NCBI GenBank assembly: GCA_037131145.1
Contig: JBAXRP010000024.1
Coordinates: forward strand, 1 to 29,507
DNA: 29,507 bases
Source of the DNA: CAIVAT01 sp037131145
GTDB taxonomy: Bacteria > Bacteroidota > Bacteroidia > Bacteroidales > FEN-979
Direction of reading: 5' to 3'
In this document: positions 1 to 7,571 of the stretch, piece after piece
How the letters are laid out: each line of letters begins with the position of its first letter
How positions within the stretch are numbered: position 1 is the stretch's first letter
Translations under genes and position numbers: made by a program
The notes under the pieces: model-generated
Database searches by the model: none
Told to the model about the DNA's origin: nothing
The model's input: only the letters and a program-made list of their open reading frames with translations

Positions 1-534
1 ATGATATTTTGACAAAAATGCCAGCCCGACAGTGACTCCTGCATAAAGCATCAGATTTTTGCTTTTCACTGAAATAGACTCGTCAGAAAGCGCTTTCATA
101 AGGAAATACAATGACAGCAGCCAGAAAAAAACCTGGGGCGTGTCGGGAAGGATGAAAGTTCCGCTGAGGATAAATCCGTAAAAAGAGGCAGTAAATAACA
201 ACGCGGCGTAAAGTCCGGTCAGCGGGTTTTTAATCAGCCTGCCGATAAGAAAAATGAGCCAGGTTGAGGCAGTCCCAAGTATAACCGACCCAAGTCGTAT
301 GAAGAACTCGTTGTCGAACCAGAGGTTAAGAGAAAATGCCTGAATAACCAAGCCTACCATTGGCGGATGATCAAAATGGCTGAGCGCGGGAAATTTCGCA
401 TAAGTCCAGTAATAAACTTCATCGTTGCCCAGCTCAATGAACCCGGCAATGAATGCGCGTACAACCGCTGAAACCGCAAGCAGGATTATAAGACTAAGGT
501 TTATTTTGCGGCTGGAAATAATAATGTTTTGCAT
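1..534 (-). CDS. ArnT/PMT-like membrane glycosyltransferase (GT39 type), N-terminal part
   Basis: Open frame of 178 codons from ATG at 534 to the left edge without a stop, so the gene is cut by the window. Visible: a short basic N-terminus, a hydrophobic helix at residues 13-33, then NDEVYYW (37-43) and HFDHPPMV, followed by further hydrophobic segments separated by short loops. An acidic pair in the first periplasmic loop followed by YYW and the HFDHPP stretch is typical of the PMT_2/ArnT group, which transfers sugars from polyprenyl phosphate to lipid or protein acceptors at the inner membrane. The acceptor cannot be told from this fragment. The start is supported by a -7 promoter box about 20 nt upstream. 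Family assignment is fairly secure; substrate is unknown. Confidence 0.82.
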   Translation of the reverse strand, partial: MQNIIISSRKINLSLIILLAVSAVVRAFIAGFIELGNDEVYYWTYAKFPALSHFDHPPMVGLVIQAFSLNLWFDNEFFIRLGSVILGTASTWLIFLIGRLIKNPLTGLYAALLFTASFYGFILSGTFILPDTPQVFFWLLSLYFLMKALSDESISVKSKNLMLYAGVTVGLAFLSKYH

Positions 535-554
535 CGGATAACGACAGTGTGGTG

Positions 555-562
555 CAAATATA
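555..562 (-). promoter_or_regulatory. -7 promoter box for the GT39-type gene
   Basis: On the minus strand this reads TATATTTG, an exact match to the Bacteroidetes -7 consensus TAnnTTTG, 20 nt before the ATG at 534. No TTG is found at the usual 19-nt spacing upstream, so only the -7 half is supported. Confidence 0.45.
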
Positions 563-651
563 AAGGTTTTTTACAGGTTGGTAGTTTAGCGGAAGAATAG
601 TCCCGACTTGTGCGGGATAGGAATTGCCCGGAACGCGATTTCGGAATTTGT

Positions 652-659
652 TACTTTTG
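652..659 (+). promoter_or_regulatory. -7 promoter box for the propeller histidine kinase
   Basis: TACTTTTG matches TAnnTTTG exactly and lies 21 nt before the ATG at 681. Its position also argues against a start at the in-frame ATG at 624, which lies upstream of the promoter box. No convincing -33 TTG at the standard spacing. Confidence 0.45.
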
Positions 660-680
660 TTTGAGCAAATTTATTGGCAC

Positions 681-3600
681 ATGAAAACAGTTGTATCATT
701 TATCTGTGCTCTGTCGCTTTTTTTAATCGCCTGCAGGCGAGACAAGGAGAAGGAAAGAACAAATCCAAATTCACCTCAATTAGTGGAAGCAAAAGGATAT
801 ATTGTTCCAAAAGACAGCATGGCTGAACCAAAAGTTATAACCGCAGGCAAACCAAAAGTTATAACCGCAGGCAAACCCGTTGTTGTACCAGCCAACGCCA
901 ATATGGTTCGCGCCGAAACGCCGGAAGTGGTTATTGCAGGGCCGCCGGAAATCTTTACTCCGGGACAGGATAGCATGTTCCTCCAAAAAACAGCCCCAGC
1001 CATTGATAAACCCTTTGCGGCAGTAATACCTGAAATGGTTCTTGTAAAAGACGCCTATATCAAAGACAATAATCCAATGAATTTCAGTTCATTTACCAAA
1101 TTACAGGGCTTAAAGAACAACAACATTCTTTGTATTATTCAAGACAAACTGGGGAACCTTTGGTTTGGTACCGGGGGCGGCGGCGCTTGTCGATATGACG
1201 GGAAATATTTCACCCATTTTACCGAAAAAGAGGGGTTGGGCAATCAAATCGTTCATGATATAATTCAGGACAAAAAAGGAAATATCTGGTTCAGCGCCTG
1301 GGGCGGCGGCGTGTTCAGGTTCGACGGGAAAAACTTTACGCGTTTTACCGAAAAGGAGGGTTTGAGCTATGATGTTGTGCTAAGTATGTTGCAAGATAAT
1401 GCCGGTAATATCTGGTTCGGAACAATGAACGGAAGCATCAGTAAATATGATGGAAGTTCATTTACTCAATATAAAATCAGGCAGGGAGATGATAAATGTT
1501 CGATTACCTCTATTATTCAGGACAGAGGTGGAAATATCTGGTTTGGCACATCTGAAACAGGCGTTTATTGCTATGACGGAAAACTCTTCCGACAGTTTAC
1601 AAAATACGAAGGGCTCAGCGGCAATTCGATAAAATGGATGTTACAGGATAAAAGTGGCAATATCTGGTTTGGTATGAATTCCGGCGGCGCATCTTTTTAT
1701 GACGGTAAATCGTTTACCCGTTTTACCGAAAAGGAGGGACTGACCAATAGTTGCGTTCAAAGCATTATTCAGGATAAAAGCGGAAATATTTGGTTTGGAA
1801 CTGATGGCAGTGGCTTAATACTGTATGATGGTAAATTCTTTACCCATTTTACAGAAAAAGAAGGACTTGGCAACAATTCCGTTTATTGCATCTTCGAGGA
1901 TAACAGCGGAACCATCTGGGTTGGAGGAAATGGTATGGGTGTGAGTCGTTATAATGGTAAAATCTTCACACATTTTACAGAAAAGGATGGTTTGAGCGAT
2001 AAAAGAATTTTCAGCATCATCCAGGATAAAAATGAAAACCTTTGGTTCGGCTCCATGAACGGCGGCGCAAACCGTTATGATGGCAAGTCATTTACCCACT
2101 TTACAGGGAAAGAGGGGTTGAGCGACAATTTAATTACATGCATTTTTCAGGAAGAAAATGGGAATATCTGGTTTGGAACTTATGGTGAAGGCGTTATTTG
2201 TTACAATGGGAAGTCTTTTTCGCATTTCACTGAAAAAGAAGGACTTTCTTCCAATTGGATTATGAACGTCATTCAGGAAAAAAGCGGAAACATCTGGTTC
2301 GGCACGGATGGCGGTGGAATATCGCGGTACGATGGAAAATCCTTTACCAACTTTACTGAAAAAGAGGGACTAACCAGTTTGGGCGTTTTAAATTCATTAC
2401 CTGACAACAGGGGAAACTTATGGGTTGGCACAATAAACGGACTCAACAAGTATGACGGACACTTTTTTACCCATTTCACCAAAAAGGAGGGGCTGCGAAA
2501 TGATTGGATTTCCTGTATTTTTCAGGACAAGGACAGCAATATATGGTTCGGCGTAAAAGGAAATGGCGTGTGCAGGTTTGATGGAAATTCATTTTTATAC
2601 CTTACTGAAAAAGAGGGATTGGCAAATAATGAAGTTCTGAGTATTATACAGGACAAAAGTGGAAACCTTTGGTTTGGAACGGTATCAGGGCTAAGTAAAT
2701 TATCGGTTAACTATATGGATAAACTTGCAAAAGGTTCATCCGGGGAAAGCGCCGAACCTCCGGTTATTTTTAAAAATTACACATATGAAGATGGTTTTCT
2801 AGGAGTCGGTTGTTATCCGAGGTCGTTATTCCAGGACAAAAAAGGTACAATCTGGATAGGAGCCAACGACAGGCTTACTGCCTTTCACCCCGAAGGCGGT
2901 GAAACGGATACTACTGCGACAAACATTCAATTGACCGGCATAGAGTTGTTTAACGAAGATATTTCCTGGTCGAATCTGCTTAATAATAAAGATACCAGCC
3001 TGGTTTTGGGCAACGGAGTGCGTATTAGCAATATTAAGTTTGACAGCGTCTCGGAGTGGTACTTTTTACCGCAGAATTTAAGTTTAGCCTGGAATAATAA
3101 TTACCTCACTTTTAATTTTATTGGAGTCACGCTAAAGCAAAGCGCCAAAGTAAAATACAAATTCAAACTACAGGGTCTCGATGACAATTGGAGCGCTTTG
3201 TCCAGCCGCACGGAAGCTCCGTATGGCAACATCCCTCCGGGCAATTATACTTTTTTAGTCAAAGCCATGAACAGTGAAGGCTACTGGAGTCGGGAATTTA
3301 AGTATTCCTTTTCCATCCGACCGCCATGGTGGGAAACCTGGTGGGCATATATTGCGTATATTTTGATTGTGGTTGCAGGAATCTGGGCGTCAATCTATTT
3401 CACCCTTGAATTTCAGCGCAGAAAAATAAGGTTGATAGAAAATGAACGAAACCGGATTTCGAGGGAACTGCATGATGATATCGGGGCTGAACTTTCCCGG
3501 ATCACAGTTATAAGTCAGCTTTTACAGAAAAAAACAAACATGGATGGCGATATCCAGGAAAAACTCAGGAAGATTTCTGACGCCGGTAAAAGGGTTTTGG

Positions 3601-4043
3601 GAAGTATTGGCGAGATCATCTGGACAATGAACCCACAAAATGACGATCTTGAAAGTCTTGTTGCCTACATCAGGAGGTTCGTCACAGAATACCTTGAAAC
3701 AAACGACATTGAGGTAAATATTGAATTTCCGGATGAGATACCTGAAAAAGCGATAAGCGATGAGTACCGCCGGAATGTTTTCCTTGTGGTAAAAGAGGCT
3801 ATCTATAATATTACGAAGTATTCAATGGCAACCAGCGTACGGCTCTCAATGAAGCTCAGAGAAAAAATGGTAGAATTTGAAATATCCGATAACGGAACAG
3901 GTTTCTCTGTGAATGAAAAGCAAAACCGGGGAAACGGGCTCAGGAATATGAATCAGCGAATGAAAGATATCGGAGGAACTTTTTTTATAAGTTCTGAGAT
4001 AAACCAGGGTACGTTAATCAGGATATCTTTCCCCGTTCATTAA
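681..4043 (+). CDS. Two-component sensor histidine kinase with double seven-bladed periplasmic propeller
   Basis: 1120 aa from ATG 681. This start is chosen because it gives a clean signal peptide with lipobox LIAC (Cys18) and sits just after a -7 box; an in-frame ATG at 624 would put 19 non-signal-like residues in front. Order: signal peptide; low-complexity Pro/Val linker (to about 143) with a tandem KVITAGKP repeat; 14 repeats of about 41 aa (about 144-738) built on IIQDKxGNxWFG and YDGKxFTHFTEKEGL, i.e. two seven-bladed Reg_prop propellers; Y_Y_Y domain (about 790-880); one membrane helix (about 887-911); HisKA_3 with RELHDD, phospho-acceptor His931; HATPase_c with N-box EAIYNITKYS, DNGTGF and GNGL. 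It should sense an external ligand and phosphorylate the neighbouring regulator. Unlike hybrid HTCS proteins it carries no fused receiver or HTH. The ligand is unknown. A lipobox on a membrane-spanning kinase is unusual. Confidence 0.93.
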   Translation: MKTVVSFICALSLFLIACRRDKEKERTNPNSPQLVEAKGYIVPKDSMAEPKVITAGKPKVITAGKPVVVPANANMVRAETPEVVIAGPPEIFTPGQDSMFLQKTAPAIDKPFAAVIPEMVLVKDAYIKDNNPMNFSSFTKLQGLKNNNILCIIQDKLGNLWFGTGGGGACRYDGKYFTHFTEKEGLGNQIVHDIIQDKKGNIWFSAWGGGVFRFDGKNFTRFTEKEGLSYDVVLSMLQDNAGNIWFGTMNGSISKYDGSSFTQYKIRQGDDKCSITSIIQDRGGNIWFGTSETGVYCYDGKLFRQFTKYEGLSGNSIKWMLQDKSGNIWFGMNSGGASFYDGKSFTRFTEKEGLTNSCVQSIIQDKSGNIWFGTDGSGLILYDGKFFTHFTEKEGLGNNSVYCIFEDNSGTIWVGGNGMGVSRYNGKIFTHFTEKDGLSDKRIFSIIQDKNENLWFGSMNGGANRYDGKSFTHFTGKEGLSDNLITCIFQEENGNIWFGTYGEGVICYNGKSFSHFTEKEGLSSNWIMNVIQEKSGNIWFGTDGGGISRYDGKSFTNFTEKEGLTSLGVLNSLPDNRGNLWVGTINGLNKYDGHFFTHFTKKEGLRNDWISCIFQDKDSNIWFGVKGNGVCRFDGNSFLYLTEKEGLANNEVLSIIQDKSGNLWFGTVSGLSKLSVNYMDKLAKGSSGESAEPPVIFKNYTYEDGFLGVGCYPRSLFQDKKGTIWIGANDRLTAFHPEGGETDTTATNIQLTGIELFNEDISWSNLLNNKDTSLVLGNGVRISNIKFDSVSEWYFLPQNLSLAWNNNYLTFNFIGVTLKQSAKVKYKFKLQGLDDNWSALSSRTEAPYGNIPPGNYTFLVKAMNSEGYWSREFKYSFSIRPPWWETWWAYIAYILIVVAGIWASIYFTLEFQRRKIRLIENERNRISRELHDDIGAELSRITVISQLLQKKTNMDGDIQEKLRKISDAGKRVLGSIGEIIWTMNPQNDDLESLVAYIRRFVTEYLETNDIEVNIEFPDEIPEKAISDEYRRNVFLVVKEAIYNITKYSMATSVRLSMKLREKMVEFEISDNGTGFSVNEKQNRGNGLRNMNQRMKDIGGTFFISSEINQGTLIRISFPVH
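826..873 (+). repeat. Two tandem 24-bp copies in the linker of the propeller kinase
   Basis: Positions 826-849 and 850-873 are identical 24-mers, encoding a doubled KPKVITAG unit in the linker between the lipobox and the first propeller blade. A perfect in-frame duplication suggests recent slippage, so linker length may vary between strains. Confidence 0.9.
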
Positions 4044-4103
4044 ACTGAAAAATACAACTTTAGTGTTATTGACCTTCTATCTTTTTTACCGGAAATTTGT
4101 ATC

Positions 4104-4733
4104 ATGATTTCTATAGCCCTTATCGAAGATAATGAAGATATCAGGGAAAGCTTCGAATTCCTCATCCGCTCCACAAAAGGTTTTGAATGTACAGGCGCTT
4201 TTGAGGATGCTGAAACCGGACTGGAATTTCTCACAGCCAATCCTGCCGATATAGTTTTAATGGATATTCACCTTCCCGGAATGGATGGAATTGAATGTGT
4301 GAGGCAGTTGAAAACGATACACCCTGAAATGCAGTTTATCATGTGCACGGTATTCCAGGATGATGTTTCGGTTTTCAATGCTTTAAAAGCAGGAGCAACC
4401 GGATATCTGTTGAAAACTGATGATGCGGGAAAAGTTATTGAAGCCATTCATGACATGGTTGCAGGAGGATCGCCTATGACCCCTCAGATTGCAAGGCGCG
4501 TTATCGAATCCTTTAAGCGACCAATAGTTAATGATACAATTCATCTGCTTACCAAAAGGGAAACCGAGATGTTGGGTCTTCTTGCAAAAGGCTTCCGGTA
4601 TAAGGAAATCGCCGATAAACTTTGTATCAGCGCTGAAACCGTAAGAAAACATATTAATAATATCTACCAGAAACTCCAGGTGCAATCGCGCATTGAGGCG
4701 GTAAATAAAATCTTCGGGTTAAAGGCTTTTTAA
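4104..4733 (+). CDS. NarL/FixJ-family response regulator
   Basis: 209 aa. The receiver domain (about 1-120) has acidic pocket E8/D9, phospho-acceptor D54 (VLMDIHLPGMDG), T82 and K104. The C-terminal LuxR-type HTH (about 145-205) has LTKRETEMLGLLAKG and IADKLCISAETVRKHINNI. It follows the propeller kinase on the same strand after 60 nt, and HisKA_3 kinases normally pair with NarL/FixJ regulators, so it is very likely the cognate DNA-binding partner. No perfect promoter box was found in the 60-nt gap, so cotranscription with the kinase is likely. Its TAA stop overlaps the stop of the convergent hemW gene through a shared TTAA. Target genes cannot be inferred from the sequence. Confidence 0.95.
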   Translation: MISIALIEDNEDIRESFEFLIRSTKGFECTGAFEDAETGLEFLTANPADIVLMDIHLPGMDGIECVRQLKTIHPEMQFIMCTVFQDDVSVFNALKAGATGYLLKTDDAGKVIEAIHDMVAGGSPMTPQIARRVIESFKRPIVNDTIHLLTKRETEMLGLLAKGFRYKEIADKLCISAETVRKHINNIYQKLQVQSRIEAVNKIFGLKAF

Positions 4734-5869
4734 ACCTTGTTGAGCAAAAATAACTCCCCTGCAATCCGATCTGCAAAAAGTTTCCCTTCATCAGTCAGAA
4801 AATAAACGCCGGATAACTCCATAAGTAATCCTTGCTTAACAAACCGGGAAGCGCCGTTCCTGAAAAAATCCGAAATGCGAAATCCGAAATGCGAAATAAT
4901 CTTCTCCAGGCTGCATCCCCAAATTGTCCGAAGCGAAGTCATCACATATTCGTTGTATTTCTGAACAGGCGTGAGTATCTCTTCCTCATATCTCAATTCG
5001 CCTTTATCCATGGCTGCGATGTATTCCGTGAGATTGGAAATGTTCCACCGCCTCGAATTCCCGTTGTAACTGTGTGCAGAAGGACCCAGACCAAGATATG
5101 AAACGCCATTCCAGTAATTGGTATTGTGAACTGCGTGACGTCCGGGTTTGGAAAAATTTGAGATTTCGTATTGCTGAAAGCCATGTTCCCTTACCATCTG
5201 CATTACCTGCCGAAACTGGGAAATCTGGTCTTCATCATTCACCGGAGCATAACGTTGTTTGTTGATCAACCAGGCGAGAGGCGTCCGCTGTTCCACGGTG
5301 AGGGCGTAAGCCGAAATATGCGGAACATCGAGAGAAAATGCAATTTCTAGATTCTTTTTCCATCGCTCGCCGCACGAGGTAGGTATTCCATAGATAAGGT
5401 CAATGCTGATATTTTCGTACCCGGCTTTCTGCAACAATTTCACCGCGTGTATAGCCTGTGCGGCGGAGTGGGACCGGTTCAAATACGCCAGATCGTCATC
5501 TGCAAACGACTGAACCCCCAGGCTAAACCGGTTGAACCGCGTATCCTTCAACTCCTCCACATAACTCTCCGTTACATCCTCCGGATTAAGTTCCAGCGTA
5601 ACCTCTCTCCGCTCTCCCCCTCCCTTTTTGGGGAGGGGGTCGGGGGGTGGGGTCATTAAATATTCCCCCGGACTAAACAACGACGGCGTTCCCCCGCCAA
5701 AATAAACGGTATTCACATCCTCGCCTGCGAGGTAATCCCGCGTCAACTCCATTTCAATTCTCAATGCCTTTAAAAAAGGCTCCTTCATTTTCTGCGAAGC
5801 GAGAGAAAAGAAATTGCAGTAATGGCATTTGCGTTTGCAAAAAGGAATATGGATATAGATTCCTGCCAA
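4730..5869 (-). CDS. hemW: HemW-type radical SAM protein (heme chaperone / HemN-like)
   Basis: 379 aa. The N-terminus GIYIHIPFC runs straight into the radical-SAM cluster motif CKRKCHYC (Cys11, Cys15, Cys18), followed by FGGGTPSL (57-64), LELNPEDV, FSLGVQSF, IDLIYGIP, QQYEISNF and LGLGPSAHS, the standard HemW series; length is normal for the family. HemW is thought to bind heme and deliver it to respiratory enzymes; oxygen-independent coproporphyrinogen oxidase activity is usually absent. It begins 4 nt after the stop of the upstream histidine kinase, so the two are probably one operon. Oddity: residues 73-87, where relatives carry an amphipathic helix, are encoded by a GC-rich palindromic repeat reading PPPDPLPKKGGGE, which keeps the frame open. 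Confidence 0.93.
   Translation of the reverse strand: MAGIYIHIPFCKRKCHYCNFFSLASQKMKEPFLKALRIEMELTRDYLAGEDVNTVYFGGGTPSLFSPGEYLMTPPPDPLPKKGGGERREVTLELNPEDVTESYVEELKDTRFNRFSLGVQSFADDDLAYLNRSHSAAQAIHAVKLLQKAGYENISIDLIYGIPTSCGERWKKNLEIAFSLDVPHISAYALTVEQRTPLAWLINKQRYAPVNDEDQISQFRQVMQMVREHGFQQYEISNFSKPGRHAVHNTNYWNGVSYLGLGPSAHSYNGNSRRWNISNLTEYIAAMDKGELRYEEEILTPVQKYNEYVMTSLRTIWGCSLEKIISHFGFRISDFFRNGASRFVKQGLLMELSGVYFLTDEGKLFADRIAGELFLLNKV
5613..5653. repeat. GC-rich palindromic repeat inside hemW
   Basis: CCCCCTCCC at 5616-5624 and GGGAGGGGG at 5631-5639 form a perfect 9-bp stem with a 6-nt loop, followed by a second G-rich run to 5653. It looks unlike the surrounding coding sequence and resembles the C-rich/G-rich intergenic palindromes scattered through many Bacteroidetes genomes. 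It lies in frame in hemW. Confidence 0.7.
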
Positions 5870-5873
5870 AGTA

Positions 5874-7373
5874 TTATTTTTTCAGGATTATGCGGAAAGT
5901 GGTTCCTTTGTTAATAGTGGAGGATTTCACGAAGATTTTGCCCGAATGATAATTCTCCACGATACGTTTTGTGAGGGTTAGCCCCAATCCCCACCCACGG
6001 GCTTTGCTGGTGTAACCGGGTCGGAAAATTGTCTTGAACCGCGATTTCGGAATTCCCTTGCCAGTATCGCAAACGTCAATGTGAATGTGATCTACATCAT
6101 CGGTGATTTCAATGCTAACCTTACCGTTGCCTTCCATTGCGTCCACTGCATTTTTGCACAGGTTTTCGATAACCCATTCAAAAAGGTGAAGGTTTAGCGG
6201 TATAATGATCTGCGTTTTTGGACCAGGAATGATCTCGAAAATTACCTTTGCCGATATCCGGGAACGGAGATAAGCCATGGTTTCATGAACAACTGCAACG
6301 ATGTCGGTTTTCTCAAGCCGGGCGGCGGAGCCAATTTTTGAAAAGCGGTCGGTGATGGTTTCCAGCCGGTGAACGTCTTTTTCGATCTCCCTGATGGTAT
6401 CCTCGTCAAGCCCCTTGAGCTTTAGAAGTTCCATCCATCCCGCCATTGACGACAGCGGCGTTCCGAGCTGATGAGCAGTCTCCTTTGCCATTCCTACCCA
6501 AACCTGATTCTGCTCCGACTTCCTTGCATAACTAAATAAAAGGTAAGTAATCAGCAGGAATACAAAAATTACACCGAGCTGAACTATAGGATAATATTTC
6601 AACTGTGTGAGAAGAAATGAATCCTGGTAATAGATATAATGAACGCCGGTATCGGCAAGGTCAATTCTTATGGGAGTATTCTCCGACGCCATTTCTTTCA
6701 GAGTGTTTGCAATCCAGACTTCGTCTTTCAGCCGCGCTTCGGGAATATTGCCTGCCTGGTAAACCTTTTTCCCGGTACTGTCGGTAATGATAACCGGCAC
6801 CGAAGCAGAATTAAGCGCGACCTCGGAAAAGAAAGAACGAATGAGGTCGTCGAGACCCTTTTTCAATTGGGCAAAGATGTTGGAATCCTTGTAATAGAGA
6901 ATTATTTTTTTGTTGAGCCAATATGTGACTACAATTGGCGGATATACCGAAAATTCCGTCTTAAGTTTTCCGTCGAGTAATATTCCCATTTCAACTTCGA
7001 TGTTCCGGGCATTCATAATGCGTCCTGTTTCATCGGTAATAATCACCGGGATGGTATTGTTTTCGCCAATGATACTGAGAAAGAAATTGAGATCCTCATT
7101 CGCGGTAGCTTTGATAATCCGGCGCTGCGCTTCAGCCACAATTGAAACCCTTTTCCGCTCTTCATCCTTGATTTGCTCGAACAGATCATTGGTAAAATTC
7201 ACCAGGTCGGCTTTCTGATGGATGGCATCTGCCCATATCTCAACATTCCGGCGTTCATCCTTTCTGATTTCGTTCACCAGGATACTGGTGTAGTAAAGCG
7301 AACCTGCAATGATGAGCATGGCGGTTGCAAATAGGATCAGTTTCCAGCGTTTTTTCTTAAGGTAAATATCCAC
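5874..7373 (-). CDS. Membrane sensor histidine kinase with duplicated extracytoplasmic module
   Basis: 499 aa. Membrane helix at about 11-31; an extracytoplasmic region of about 230 aa; second helix at about 261-281; HisKA with MAKETAHQLGTPLSS (His301); HATPase_c with N-box ENLCKNAVDAM, DTGKGIP and GWGLGLTLTKRIV. The outer region contains two similar halves: each has (I/V)PVIITD(E/S)TG followed by a YY(K/Q)DS..(A/L)QLK segment, suggesting a tandem duplicated sensor fold. No HAMP or receiver domain is seen and no response regulator adjoins it on this strand, so it is an orphan in this window. It is the upstream gene of a probable operon with hemW (4-nt gap) and diverges from the S9 peptidase gene. 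Signal unknown. Confidence 0.92.
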   Translation of the reverse strand: MDIYLKKKRWKLILFATAMLIIAGSLYYTSILVNEIRKDERRNVEIWADAIHQKADLVNFTNDLFEQIKDEERKRVSIVAEAQRRIIKATANEDLNFFLSIIGENNTIPVIITDETGRIMNARNIEVEMGILLDGKLKTEFSVYPPIVVTYWLNKKIILYYKDSNIFAQLKKGLDDLIRSFFSEVALNSASVPVIITDSTGKKVYQAGNIPEARLKDEVWIANTLKEMASENTPIRIDLADTGVHYIYYQDSFLLTQLKYYPIVQLGVIFVFLLITYLLFSYARKSEQNQVWVGMAKETAHQLGTPLSSMAGWMELLKLKGLDEDTIREIEKDVHRLETITDRFSKIGSAARLEKTDIVAVVHETMAYLRSRISAKVIFEIIPGPKTQIIIPLNLHLFEWVIENLCKNAVDAMEGNGKVSIEITDDVDHIHIDVCDTGKGIPKSRFKTIFRPGYTSKARGWGLGLTLTKRIVENYHSGKIFVKSSTINKGTTFRIILKK

Positions 7374-7571
7374 TGATAAGAATTGAATTTATTGACCAAT
7401 ATTTCTTGCATATTTAAACGCTAAACAGTGAATTATATTTTCATCCGACTATCTAAGGCGTCGGTTTTTTATCAAGCCAGCCGCATGATTCATCCCGAAA
7501 ACTGTAACGATCATCGAAAACGGGCAGCGTATCGCCTAAATCTTCTTAATATTGAACAAAAAACTAACAAC

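Noticed and set aside
601..648. TCCCG...CGGGA short palindrome, and a 15-nt match (CGCGATTTCGGAATT) to a site near 6039 in the histidine kinase gene
   Set aside because: The stem is only 5 bp without a T tail, and the match is short and coding at the other site; not enough for a repeat family or terminator.
4044..4103. Possible separate promoter for the response regulator
   Set aside because: Only an imperfect GAAATTTG is present instead of TAnnTTTG; cotranscription with the kinase is simpler.
7428..7571. N-terminal extension of the S9 peptidase gene
   Set aside because: The 48 extra residues are not signal-like and would bury a good lipoprotein signal peptide; ATG 7572 is preferred.
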